From positions 1 through 61,641 of the IMG/VR virus record IMGVR_UViG_3300049893_001527: a DNA stretch of 61,641 nt. One strand, given 5' to 3'. The stretch comes from a virus. The translations under genes were made by a program, and so were the position numbers. Position 1 is the stretch's first letter, and each line of letters opens with the position of its first letter. The notes beneath the pieces were generated by a model, which ran no database searches, was not told where the DNA came from, and saw nothing but the letters and a program-made list of their open reading frames with translations. Positions 1-8,233 of the stretch are shown piece after piece.

Positions 1-77
1 ATCTTTTTGCTAATAGATGCCCAAATTGCCGCTAACCGCAATGCTTCTTCTGGCGGCATCGAATTGACACTAAGCAT
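1..77 (-). CDS. N-terminus of an unidentified gene, cut by the window edge
   Basis: The minus strand opens with ATG at 77 and stays open to base 1, giving 25 residues that begin MLSVNSMPPEEALRLAAIW. The start overlaps the TAA stop of the SbcC-like gene in a TAATG junction, the same coupling seen elsewhere in this genome, so it is probably the next gene of the groEL-side operon. Too short to assign a function. Confidence 0.6.
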   Translation of the reverse strand, partial: MLSVNSMPPEEALRLAAIWASISKK

Positions 78-2110
78 TATATTATCCTAGATACATCCCC
101 ATTGCATTCTACCTCGATTTGTTTGGTAAACCACTCATTGAAATCAGCAGCGTGATCTACCACCAGCACTATAGCAGACCGCGCGTGCGCCGTCAACAAC
201 CCGACGCACCCCTCTTTGACCGCAGAATCGTGCCCGTCGAACGCTTCATCTAGCATAATCCAAGCGGGCCCCGACCCTACCCTATGCCGGATCACCTTGT
301 TGAGAGCCAAATCTACCGCCAAATCAAGCGACGTAGCCTGTCCACCTGACAGGTTCTCCCGGTCGAACGCCACCCCCGACTTGATAACAATAGGCTTAAT
401 TTCGTTTTTGGCTACCCCCGCTTGGGTAGTTTTAACAGTAGAAAACTGAACAGTAAAGGTATTGGCATTAGACAATTGAGCCAAATAACCATTAGCAGTA
501 ACAGCTATTTCATCTAATAATTCTTGAAAAATCCCACCCAAATACCCTTTGGACAAGGCAATAAAGTCTGTTTCTAAGTCTATTGTGTTTAGATAAGTTT
601 TGATGTTGGCGTCATAATGGTCTAGGACTTGAATTGACTTTTCATAAGCCGCCAATGCTTTATTATAGGCGTCTTTGGCAGCAGCATTAGCCACTATTAC
701 CATTTTGTTTTGCTCAACCCACCAATTTCTAGTACGGTCCAATTCATCTATATGATTAACTAATTTATTACGGTGTTCCCGGCAATCCCTAATACGGTCT
801 TTGAGGGCAGCTAAATTAGACAAATGAGATTCTTTTAGCTTAAGATAATCTGAATCAATTTTGGCCTTAGTCTTTTCCCAATCTGACACAGCCTTTTGAC
901 GCGCTGCGTCGAATTCTTTTTGTCTAGCCTTGGCTTGTGTGAGTTGTGATAGTTCAGGGTATACATGATTTACCATACCAGCTATTTCAGTTTCCAAAGA
1001 CAAAACTTTATTGCCAAAATAATCAGGCTGAACGAGCGTATCCCGTAGCCGGGCAAGTTGTTGCTCATATTGGGCCTTTAAGGCCAATACTTTATCGTCA
1101 TCTATTGCAGAACCACAACTTTGACAAGATTTCTTGGTCTTTAAATTATTTAATTCATTTTCTAATGTATAGTATTGATCTAATTTGGCTTTATTTAATA
1201 CATTTTGATTTTTAACCAAAGCTAATTGTTCCTTGAGTTGAGCCAATTTGTGCCCAACCATTGCCTTTGACCGCTCCAAGGAATCCTGTAGGGATTCTAT
1301 TAGATGTAAATTTTCTTCGCTGGCTTCATCCAACGCAATTGGTGGCGGATAAACCGGTACTGGTACATCCATGATTTTTAATTGATTAAGTTGACGTTCT
1401 AAATCAATCAAATTCTCGTCACAACTACTCATTTCTGTCCGATATTGGCCTTCCAATAAGTCTAATTGTTTAAAATCTTCCACACCCTTGATTAATGATT
1501 TGTCTGTTGGGGGTAGGGGTGGCTCCATTTTAGGTTGGGCCACCTTTAATTTTTGGTAAACCTCTAAGCCACTTTTGGCGGACTCTATGGATTCTTGAGC
1601 TTTGATTATAGCTAACTCGATTTGCTCTAACCCTAGTAATTTACTAAGGAATTCTTTTTTTTCTGAATCCGTCATACTTAAAAAGAAACCCGGTTGTTGC
1701 TGGTAGCGCATAATCAAAGGCTCTACCAAATCCAAAGACATACCAAAAACCGTAGCTATTGCTTCGTTTACCTTAGCAACACTACCACTAATGGTTTGGC
1801 CATTGATGATTACATTAGTGACAGCCCCTCTATTAATAACAACTGGCCCATGACCAGTATCAAGTTCTAGAGTAACTTGCATTTCGGCTTGGGTTTGCTT
1901 GTTGGCGTGCCGCTTGGCATTAGATAACAACCCCAAAGCATACATAATTGCCAACCCGATACTGCTTTTACCCGCACCAGAACTACCACCATTATTACGG
2001 TTATAGCCCTTTATAGCCACTAAGCCATTTTCGGGAAATTCCACGGTATTAACACCAACAAACCCCCTAAAAGCTTGTATGGTTAGCTTTTTTAGCTTAA
2101 TGGTGTTCAT
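77..2110 (-). CDS. Rad50/SbcC/gp46-type recombination ATPase
   Basis: 677 residues with the full layout of the SMC-like nuclease ATPases: N-terminal Walker A GGSSGAGKSS at residues 41-50, long charged helical arms, a zinc-hook CxxC (SCQSCGS, Cys329 and Cys332) at the arm tip, the ABC signature LSGGQ at 587-591, and Walker B with WIMLDEAFDGHD at about 617-628. In the family (T4 gp46, SbcC) it works with an Mre11/SbcD/gp47 nuclease in double-strand-break processing and recombination-dependent replication. The likely partner is the metallophosphoesterase at 8661-9644, which sits in the opposite, divergent operon. Start ATG overlaps the upstream peptidase stop by 4 nt. Confidence 0.93.
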   Translation of the reverse strand: MNTIKLKKLTIQAFRGFVGVNTVEFPENGLVAIKGYNRNNGGSSGAGKSSIGLAIMYALGLLSNAKRHANKQTQAEMQVTLELDTGHGPVVINRGAVTNVIINGQTISGSVAKVNEAIATVFGMSLDLVEPLIMRYQQQPGFFLSMTDSEKKEFLSKLLGLEQIELAIIKAQESIESAKSGLEVYQKLKVAQPKMEPPLPPTDKSLIKGVEDFKQLDLLEGQYRTEMSSCDENLIDLERQLNQLKIMDVPVPVYPPPIALDEASEENLHLIESLQDSLERSKAMVGHKLAQLKEQLALVKNQNVLNKAKLDQYYTLENELNNLKTKKSCQSCGSAIDDDKVLALKAQYEQQLARLRDTLVQPDYFGNKVLSLETEIAGMVNHVYPELSQLTQAKARQKEFDAARQKAVSDWEKTKAKIDSDYLKLKESHLSNLAALKDRIRDCREHRNKLVNHIDELDRTRNWWVEQNKMVIVANAAAKDAYNKALAAYEKSIQVLDHYDANIKTYLNTIDLETDFIALSKGYLGGIFQELLDEIAVTANGYLAQLSNANTFTVQFSTVKTTQAGVAKNEIKPIVIKSGVAFDRENLSGGQATSLDLAVDLALNKVIRHRVGSGPAWIMLDEAFDGHDSAVKEGCVGLLTAHARSAIVLVVDHAADFNEWFTKQIEVECNGDVSRII

Positions 2111-2652
2111 TTAATATTCTTTGGTCTTGCTGGGAATTCGCCAGTACCATAATCACCGCTAATAATTATGGCTAAATGTTTGACTTTTTGACCATCAGCG
2201 GTTTTATCGTGCCATCTAGACTTAAAATCAGCTATAGACAACTTACCGTAACTGTCTGGAATAGATGGGTCCATCAAAATAATGTCTGAGTCATCTATAT
2301 CTACCAATACGCCATAATGGCCATTTTTGAAGTCTTTGGAATATTCTTTTTTGCCGTTTTCGGACCAAGCTTGGTAATTTAAAATAACTGTAATATGTGA
2401 TTCTTTATTAATCAAATCTTCTAGCTTTTCAAAATCATACCCTAAAACCAATTTGGCCTTTAAACCGTACTTTTTGGCCACTTTTACTATATTATTAGGC
2501 ACAGTACCTTTAGTTTTAGTAGTGTCACAAGCAGATTGAATTTCTGGCTCAGAACCATCAAATACTTGCCAATAATACAAACAAGCTGTAAGTGCAGCCG
2601 CACCACAGCTAAAAGACTCAGTTTGTCTAACTATTGGGATAGCAAAACTCAT
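2107..2652 (-). CDS. C39-like papain-fold cysteine peptidase
   Basis: 181 residues without a signal peptide. The N-terminus shows RQTESFSCGAAAL, with Gln10 (oxyanion hole) and Cys16 (nucleophile); GHYGVLVDIDDSDIILMDPS supplies His112 and Asp128. These make the Gln-Cys-His-Asp set of the C39/papain-like fold, best known as the peptidase domain of bacteriocin ABC exporters. No transporter is attached or nearby, so it is a free-standing cytoplasmic enzyme of unknown substrate. It is translationally coupled (4-nt overlaps) to the zinc-ribbon gene and the SbcC-like gene, placing it in the groEL-side operon. It could be a bisulfide-active host-takeover protease or a C39-like hydrolase with another role; only the fold is supported. 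Confidence 0.78.
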   Translation of the reverse strand: MSFAIPIVRQTESFSCGAAALTACLYYWQVFDGSEPEIQSACDTTKTKGTVPNNIVKVAKKYGLKAKLVLGYDFEKLEDLINKESHITVILNYQAWSENGKKEYSKDFKNGHYGVLVDIDDSDIILMDPSIPDSYGKLSIADFKSRWHDKTADGQKVKHLAIIISGDYGTGEFPARPKNIK

Positions 2653-2888
2653 TTATCGTATTTCTTGGAATGGTCTTTATATATTTCTTCTGCTTGATAC
2701 AAACGTTCCAGTTTACGAGGCATCCAACCATTGTCTAGGACTTCCATAGTTTGACTGGTAGGAGCCTTGAAAACTCGCTCTAGCACCCCGTCACAGCTAT
2801 CACACTTCGTAGCATCTGTCAAGGGTTTGTCTAATAACAATTTGGTACTGACAGAACATTTATTACAAACATATGTAAATATAGGCAT
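2649..2888 (-). CDS. FmdB-type zinc-ribbon protein
   Basis: 79 residues starting MPIFTYVCNKCSVSTK, the typical opening of the FmdB/CxxC_CxxC_SSSS putative regulatory family, followed by a second CDSCDG pair. The two CxxC pairs (Cys8/Cys11 and about Cys29/Cys32) form one zinc ribbon; the rest is a short charged tail. The molecular role of the family is not established, though a regulatory function is usually proposed. It overlaps the peptidase gene start by 4 nt. Confidence 0.8.
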   Translation of the reverse strand: MPIFTYVCNKCSVSTKLLLDKPLTDATKCDSCDGVLERVFKAPTSQTMEVLDNGWMPRKLERLYQAEEIYKDHSKKYDK

Positions 2889-2889
2889 A

Positions 2890-3186
2890 TTATACCGCCA
2901 AAGTCATACCGATTAACATAAATACTAGGGCTAAAGCTTGTTTCATGGTAGGCTCATTCCCCAACAACACAAAAGTACCAAACCAAGTAATAGTATAAAC
3001 TAAATCAAACACTAAACTCATAGTCCATGGATTAATATTTTGCTTAGTCATCCAAGCCCAAACACTTGCGGAAAATATAGTGGAGACAAATGGCCAAGCC
3101 CAACTATATCCTTGGATAGACCAATTACTAGTTACTGAACCCGCTATACCCGCTATCGACACCAAAACTATACATAACCATATCAT
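2890..3186 (-). CDS. Small integral membrane protein (three to four helices)
   Basis: 98 residues, almost entirely hydrophobic, with predicted membrane segments near residues 1-20, 28-45, 54-75 and 80-97. The pattern is like one half of an EamA/SMR-type drug-metabolite transporter, for example the final ALALVFMLIGMTLAV helix, but no decisive motif was seen. It overlaps the groEL-like gene by 4 nt, so it is co-expressed with the chaperonin. It might be an inner-membrane accessory protein; transport is only a guess. Confidence 0.6.
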   Translation of the reverse strand: MIWLCIVLVSIAGIAGSVTSNWSIQGYSWAWPFVSTIFSASVWAWMTKQNINPWTMSLVFDLVYTITWFGTFVLLGNEPTMKQALALVFMLIGMTLAV

Positions 3187-4907
3187 TGCATACCCGCCAA
3201 ATCCACCATCGCACTCGCTTCGCTTCGCTCTAAGATTTCATCTCTAGGGAAAACTATTGCCCCACCCAAAGTACCCAACAACGCCGCAATAGATATACTA
3301 TTACGGATAGCTTCGGCTACAGCAGGCATTGAATCCACTACGCCTAATTGTTCGACTGTACCAAATTCTCGACGCAATGCGTCATAAACCTTATCGTGGT
3401 TTATAATTTCCGACATTACGTGTTCTATGTCATTGGTAGTACAACCAGTATTTAATAACAATACCTCAACTGGTTCTTGGAATGCCTTAGCCAATATTTC
3501 TGTCGCTGGCCCCTTATCGGCTAATTCATTAAACAAAAGGTCCGATAATTTCAACAACATCCAGCCACCACCGGGTAATACCCCAAACTTAATAGCACCC
3601 CGGACAGCACAAGCCGCATCTTCCGCTCGGTCGCGCTTTTCCCTGACTTCTCCGGTACTTGGCCCACTAATGGTTAGTTTGGCAATACCACCACTTAGCT
3701 TCCCTATACGTTCTTTTAGTATAGTTTCTTCCAACATAGAGCCCTGACCTAATTGGGCCTTTAGTTCTTCTACTCTATTTATTACTGCATTGGAATCAGA
3801 ATGACCTACGACATTTGACCGATAGCGGCTAGCTTCAAAATAATCCAACTTTGGCCCTAATTGTTCCAAAGTGCCTCGTTCCATTGGATTACCCAATGCG
3901 TCAAAGATTTTACTACCGGTTACTGCTGCCAAATCTTCTAATACATTTTGTAGGCCAGAATGTATTGGTGACTTTGGAATTACCATTGGGTAAACTCTAA
4001 TGGTTTCACCACGGTCTGCCGCAGTCCAATTAGCTGCCAAATTACCTAATACTGTTTCACTAAAATCAAAAGCTACCAAAACTACATTTTTAATCGCATC
4101 GGAGTCCCCGGATTCAAACTTAGATCCAATTTGATGCATTAATGGCAAAATCATAGACATATCTGTAATCGAACCGAAAAATAGTACGAATACAGGGGAT
4201 TCCAGATATACCCGTTGGTTAGTCTTATCGTTTACGAAAACGCTATAAAATCTCTTACAAGCATCTTCGTAACCAGAATTCAAAGGATAGCCCTTTAGTA
4301 GTTCAACTTCGTATCCACTAGGGCCAGATTTTTCAGTTAGGGTGACATTACCGTCATCCCCAGCCAAATCAAAACATTTCATTATAGCTGTAGCCAGTTC
4401 GGTATCACCGTTGGCTGAACAAGTGGCTACTTGTTTTAATAAAGTAGGATTAGGAGTCAGAACAGATTGCTCAATTTGAGGCAAAATGTGTTCTTTGAAT
4501 AGGGATTCTAGTTCTCTAACCACACGTTGAGGGGAATATTGTGGGTGTGCTTGACAGAATTCGTGTGTGTGGCGTACTATGGCTTCTGCCAAAATGGTTG
4601 CGGTAGTGGTGCCGTCCCCGGCTTCTTGGGCTGTACGGACAGCAGCATCCCTAGCAGCTTCCATTATGGCATGACGCACCGCGTCTTGAAATCCCAAAGC
4701 TTTAAATACAGTTACACCATCCTTGGTAATAAGGTTAGGTAAACCGTATTCTTGTCGCTCTATTAATACTTGTGATCCACCCGGTCCTAGAGTAGATCCT
4801 ACTATGGTAGATATATCCTTCATAGTAGATAATACTTTTTCTGCTAATATTTTCCCTTTAGGGAGGGTAATTTTAGAAACTGATTTAACTTTCTTATAAG
4901 AAGTCAT
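3183..4907 (-). CDS. GroEL-like group I chaperonin
   Basis: 574 residues (GroEL is about 548). Equatorial ATP-site motifs are present: STLGPGGSQVLI (about 38-49), TKDGVTVFKAL (61-71), AGDGTTTATILAEAI (96-110) and VLPGGGW near the C-terminal equatorial half. The apical region is divergent, and the usual GGM-repeat tail is missing. Phage chaperonins of this sort (for example phage EL) fold phage proteins. It is the first gene of the minus-strand operon, about 143 nt downstream of a perfect sigma70 promoter, with an AAAGGA site before the ATG. A GroES-like gene lies at 8234-8659, so the phage may carry a matched pair. Confidence 0.95.
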   Translation of the reverse strand: MTSYKKVKSVSKITLPKGKILAEKVLSTMKDISTIVGSTLGPGGSQVLIERQEYGLPNLITKDGVTVFKALGFQDAVRHAIMEAARDAAVRTAQEAGDGTTTATILAEAIVRHTHEFCQAHPQYSPQRVVRELESLFKEHILPQIEQSVLTPNPTLLKQVATCSANGDTELATAIMKCFDLAGDDGNVTLTEKSGPSGYEVELLKGYPLNSGYEDACKRFYSVFVNDKTNQRVYLESPVFVLFFGSITDMSMILPLMHQIGSKFESGDSDAIKNVVLVAFDFSETVLGNLAANWTAADRGETIRVYPMVIPKSPIHSGLQNVLEDLAAVTGSKIFDALGNPMERGTLEQLGPKLDYFEASRYRSNVVGHSDSNAVINRVEELKAQLGQGSMLEETILKERIGKLSGGIAKLTISGPSTGEVREKRDRAEDAACAVRGAIKFGVLPGGGWMLLKLSDLLFNELADKGPATEILAKAFQEPVEVLLLNTGCTTNDIEHVMSEIINHDKVYDALRREFGTVEQLGVVDSMPAVAEAIRNSISIAALLGTLGGAIVFPRDEILERSEASAMVDLAGMQ

Positions 4908-4950
4908 ATTTATTTAAATCCTTTAAGTTAAAATAAGTTGGCCCACAATA

Positions 4951-4968
4951 ATTATTTAATTAAATAAT
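4951..4968. promoter_or_regulatory. 18-bp perfect palindrome in the groEL leader
   Basis: ATTATTTAATTAAATAAT is self-complementary over all 18 bases. It lies inside the predicted 5' untranslated leader of the groEL operon (start near 5050, ATG at 4907). It could be an operator or an RNA hairpin; AT-richness means chance is possible. Confidence 0.4.
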
Positions 4969-5036
4969 CAGTAGTTAGCCTACTACGATCTACTTAGATC
5001 CATACTGATTTTTTGTTGGGTTTTGATTTCTAGTTG

Positions 5037-5048
5037 GCCAATATTGGC
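5037..5048. promoter_or_regulatory. 12-bp palindrome just downstream of the groEL-operon start point
   Basis: GCCAATATTGGC is a perfect palindrome lying at roughly +2 to +13 of the minus-strand promoter. A related TTGGCCAA palindrome lies at 5142-5149, also just downstream of the start point of the divergent plus-strand promoter. The symmetrical placement suggests operator half-sites, which is inference. Confidence 0.35.
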
Positions 5049-5056
5049 TAAGATCG

Positions 5057-5085
5057 ATTATAGCGTGTTCACAACCGGGTGTCAA
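5057..5085 (-). promoter_or_regulatory. Perfect sigma70 promoter driving the groEL-side operon
   Basis: On the minus strand TTGACA (5085-5080), a 17-nt spacer, and TATAAT (5062-5057): consensus at all 12 positions. The predicted transcription start is near 5050, giving a leader of about 143 nt to the groEL-like ATG. Confidence 0.9.
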
Positions 5086-5101
5086 GCGCAAAATTTTCGC
5101 G

Positions 5102-5130
5102 TTGACAGCCCGCCGAAGTCCTGCTATAAT
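5102..5130 (+). promoter_or_regulatory. Perfect sigma70 promoter driving the plus-strand early-type operon
   Basis: TTGACA (5102-5107), a 17-nt spacer, and TATAAT (5125-5130): again consensus at all 12 positions. The predicted start is near 5137, and an AAAGGA ribosome-binding site follows at 5148-5153. The two divergent promoters are 17 bp apart at their -35 boxes. Confidence 0.92.
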
Positions 5131-5159
5131 GAAATCCAACATTGGCCAAAGGAAATCAA

Positions 5160-5774
5160 ATGTTAATCGGATTTTTAGGTTGCCCTAATTCTGGCAAAAC
5201 TACTGTAGCTGCTAAAGTATATGCTAGTTTAAAAGATGATGGTTTATTGGCTGAATTCATACCAGAACAAGCCAGAACTTATATTGCAGAAAAAAGAAAG
5301 CGTAAGCCAATAATAGAACTAACAGATGATGATCAAAATAAAATAGCATCAGCCCAAACCTATGCTGAATTCTTATTTGATGAATCAGGAACCATAGTAG
5401 TAACTGATTCTTCTACAGTCAATACAGGACTTTATGTTAATAATCCACAAAACGCAGAATGCAGATTTAGGACAATAGTCAACTACGACATATTGTTTTT
5501 GTGCCCCCCTATTTACGAGTTTTTCATAGACCCAAACCGGGTACATTCTAGGGAACAGTCTTTGGCTTTGCATGATAAATTAATGAATTACTTAACTAGC
5601 AATAATATACCAATATTGGATCCAGACAATTTCGATCAAGCAGTATTTGGCAAAATGGGCAATATCTTTAGGGTAAATGGAAATTCGGACACGCGAATGC
5701 GCCAAGCCCTAAAGGTTATCCATTATGCTTATTTTAGAAACACCGACCAAACTAAGGATTCATCCAAAGGATGA
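5160..5774 (+). CDS. NadR-like P-loop ATPase/kinase (AAA_28-like)
   Basis: 204 residues from the ATG at 5160, chosen because AAAGGA (5148-5153) sits 6 nt upstream and the predicted transcript starts near 5137; an in-frame TTG at 5142 has no such site. A P-loop GCPNSGKTT is at residues 8-16, followed by EFIPEQARTYI, an E-x-x-R pattern typical of NadR-type nucleoside/nicotinamide-ribose kinases, and VVTDSSTV as a likely Walker B. In large phages NadR-like proteins are linked to NAD salvage, but this one has only the kinase-like half. First gene of the plus-strand operon. Confidence 0.7.
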   Translation: MLIGFLGCPNSGKTTVAAKVYASLKDDGLLAEFIPEQARTYIAEKRKRKPIIELTDDDQNKIASAQTYAEFLFDESGTIVVTDSSTVNTGLYVNNPQNAECRFRTIVNYDILFLCPPIYEFFIDPNRVHSREQSLALHDKLMNYLTSNNIPILDPDNFDQAVFGKMGNIFRVNGNSDTRMRQALKVIHYAYFRNTDQTKDSSKG

Positions 5775-7212
5775 ACAAATCCCTAAGTTACGTCAATTAT
5801 TGACTTATAGAGATTTGACTTTGGTTGGTGAATACCAACGCTTCAAAAAAGCAGTTTGGTTTGCCAATAAATATGGCAGACAAGCTTTTTATGAGGAACT
5901 AGAAAGAAAGAAAAATGCAATCAACGTTTGTTTACTTATGGAAGACGATAAAGGCTATTGGACTTATAGTGGTTTGTCTAATCGGTTATCTAATGAATTC
6001 AAATTACCGGTGGATAGCCTTGTCACTTATCCTGAACCCAAGCTTATACCTTGGGCTAGGGTGCCTACTATTGAACCCCGACCTTATCAATTAGTTAGCA
6101 AGGATAACTTAATAGAAATCCGACACGGGGGGGTAGAAATAGGGACTGGCCTAGGGAAATCCTTTATTATTTTAAACCTAATCAAGCATTATGGGCTACC
6201 TACGGTAGTAATGGCCCCTAGTCGGTCTATTGCTTGGCAGTTATACGATGAATTTGTAGACAAATTTGGTAAAAACAAGGTAGGTTTGTTTGGGGATGGT
6301 AAAAAGCAACTAGGCAAACTAATCACCGTTGGTATAGCGGCTAGTTTAGCCCGGGTCAAGCCGGGGACGGCTGAATTTGCCCACTTGGCATCAGCCACGG
6401 TCTTTATAGCAGACGAGTCCCACTTGTGTCCAGCGGAGACTTTGGCACAAGTTTGTTTTGGGGTTTGTGCTAATGCGCCTTACAGGTTTTTCTTCTCAGG
6501 CACCCAATTTAGAAATGACGGGGCCGATTTATTATTAGAAGGCATAACTAATAAAATAGTTTATCATATGACGGTCAAGGAGGGGGTAGACCAAGGGTAT
6601 TTGGCCAAACCGAAGTTTAAGGTCATTACCGTAGAGTCACCCTCTAATAAAACAAACTTAGAATACCAAGAATTCGTTGACGAACATTTCTACAAGAATA
6701 AATTAATTAATCAAAAAGCAGCCAATTTGGCCAATTTGGCCGTAGAACAACTAAACCACCAAGTATTAATACTAGTAGAACACATAGAACAGTTCCAATA
6801 CCTATTACCCTACTTTAAATATGAAGTGGGCTTTGCTCATGGTGGCGCTACACAATCCAATAAGCAGTTTTTGCCGCCAGAATACCATAAGTCAGACCCT
6901 AATGCCCTAGTTGAACGTTTTAATAAGGGTGATCTTAAAATATTAGTTGGCACTAGTTGTATTTCAACTGGCACAGACCTTAAACCAGTAGGTACTTTAA
7001 TTAATTTGCAAGCTGGAACGTCGGAAATCAAAATTAGACAAGCCATAGGTAGAGGTACGAGAAAAGTTGCAGATAAGGTATATTTTAATTATGTTGATTT
7101 TTGTGTAACCGTTAATGGTTTAGCGGATTCTGACAACATATTAGTACGGCATTGCCTGTCTCGGGTCCGTACTTATCGTGACGTTTATGACACCGTAGAA
7201 TGGATAAGCTAA
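5725..7212 (+). CDS. Superfamily 2 DNA helicase, UvsW-like
   Basis: 495 residues with an ordered SF2 motif set: GTGLGKS (Walker A, 140-146), VMAPSRSIAWQ (motif Ia), FIADESHL (DESH Walker B, 228-234), FFSGT (motif III, 256-260), ILVGTSCISTGTDL (motif V) and IRQAIGRGTR (motif VI, 438-446). In T4, UvsW unwinds recombination intermediates and origin R-loops and drives the switch to recombination-dependent replication, which fits the SbcC/SbcD-like pair here. The start overlaps the upstream gene by 50 nt; there is no strong alternative before the conserved region. Confidence 0.9.
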   Translation: MLILETPTKLRIHPKDEQIPKLRQLLTYRDLTLVGEYQRFKKAVWFANKYGRQAFYEELERKKNAINVCLLMEDDKGYWTYSGLSNRLSNEFKLPVDSLVTYPEPKLIPWARVPTIEPRPYQLVSKDNLIEIRHGGVEIGTGLGKSFIILNLIKHYGLPTVVMAPSRSIAWQLYDEFVDKFGKNKVGLFGDGKKQLGKLITVGIAASLARVKPGTAEFAHLASATVFIADESHLCPAETLAQVCFGVCANAPYRFFFSGTQFRNDGADLLLEGITNKIVYHMTVKEGVDQGYLAKPKFKVITVESPSNKTNLEYQEFVDEHFYKNKLINQKAANLANLAVEQLNHQVLILVEHIEQFQYLLPYFKYEVGFAHGGATQSNKQFLPPEYHKSDPNALVERFNKGDLKILVGTSCISTGTDLKPVGTLINLQAGTSEIKIRQAIGRGTRKVADKVYFNYVDFCVTVNGLADSDNILVRHCLSRVRTYRDVYDTVEWIS

Positions 7213-8223
7213 ATGAAACAATGGAATTCAGGTATTTTTAAACAATTCGCTATTGATTTAAGTAGGATTATACAATCATACGGTAAAAAGCCAGCCAAAG
7301 CGGATTTTGATAAAGTACAACAAAAGCAAGTAGAGGAAATGGTTGCGGCTGAAACAGCTTTTAGGGAAGCATTAATTAAATCTTCGGTAGGGGAGGAAGT
7401 TTACCAACGGTTTATGGATTATGTGTTGTCTGAAAAGGGTAATATATTAGCTGCCAGACCATATTTTAGAGAACGCCAAGTCACCTACAGGGATACTATA
7501 GCGGCGGCATTTAAGGCCAAAGACCCTAAAGGTTTGTTTCCGTACCATATCAACTACCATTTTATTCAATTAGCTATTAAGACCGGTTTATTAAATAAAG
7601 GTCTATTGAAATTAGCCAAAAAGGCTGAACTTAAGCGGCAACTGCTGATTGAACTCAATATGCCTTTGGCTTTGTCAAGAGTTAAGTTATTTAGTAAGAA
7701 TAAACCAGCTAAACACTTGGATTATATGGATTTAGTGCAATCTGCTGTTGAGGGACTAGTAGCCGCTATAGACAAATTCGTACTCCCTTATACACCCGTG
7801 TTTAGGTCTGTTATCATAGGGCGGGTAACTGGCCAACTAATAAAAGATTATTCGGAAACGGTATTGCATTTTTACCCTTCCGACAAACGTAAAATATATA
7901 GGGCCAATATTGCTCGTAAGAAAGCCGGGGTGACCCCGGAGCAATTAGCCGAATTTGTTAATAGTTTAGAAAAAAACGATAATTTCACGGATGCAGATGA
8001 AATCAGCAAGCTACTAGAAGCCGTAGACCATTTATCGTTAGATATGCCTATTGACGCTGGGGAAGATCCAGACGACTTGGGGGAATTTGAAGCACCAGAC
8101 GATTGTAGACCAGACAATCAATTTGAAAATGAAGAACTTAAATACAAATTATATGATGGGATTTCTAAATTAAATGTTTTTCAACAAAAATTGCTTAAAT
8201 TAAAGGGTTTAGCAATAAAATAA
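7213..8223 (+). CDS. Phage-encoded sigma70-family factor lacking region 4.2
   Basis: 336 residues. Residues about 150-225 read as sigma region 2: LALSRVKLFSKNK, then YMDLVQSAVEGLVAAIDKF (the DLIQEGNIGL-AIDKF signature) and FRSVIIGRVTGQLIKDY. Residues 274-292 (LSLDMPIDAGEDPDDLGEF) match the region 3.2 SLDxPIxxDxxxxLGDF signature. The protein ends with ISKLNVFQQKLLKLKGLAIK, exactly where region 4.1 would begin, so the -35-reading helix-turn-helix is absent. T4 gp55 is a known example of a sigma with only -10-type recognition. It starts 1 nt after the helicase stop. I infer that it reads the YAATCTWW elements before the structural genes. Confidence 0.82.
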   Translation: MKQWNSGIFKQFAIDLSRIIQSYGKKPAKADFDKVQQKQVEEMVAAETAFREALIKSSVGEEVYQRFMDYVLSEKGNILAARPYFRERQVTYRDTIAAAFKAKDPKGLFPYHINYHFIQLAIKTGLLNKGLLKLAKKAELKRQLLIELNMPLALSRVKLFSKNKPAKHLDYMDLVQSAVEGLVAAIDKFVLPYTPVFRSVIIGRVTGQLIKDYSETVLHFYPSDKRKIYRANIARKKAGVTPEQLAEFVNSLEKNDNFTDADEISKLLEAVDHLSLDMPIDAGEDPDDLGEFEAPDDCRPDNQFENEELKYKLYDGISKLNVFQQKLLKLKGLAIK

Positions 8224-8233
8224 GGTAATTACA

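Noticed and set aside
5142-5159. TTG start for the NadR-like gene, six codons upstream
   Set aside because: The ATG at 5160 has AAAGGA at ideal distance; the TTG lies about 5 nt after the predicted transcript start and has no ribosome-binding site.
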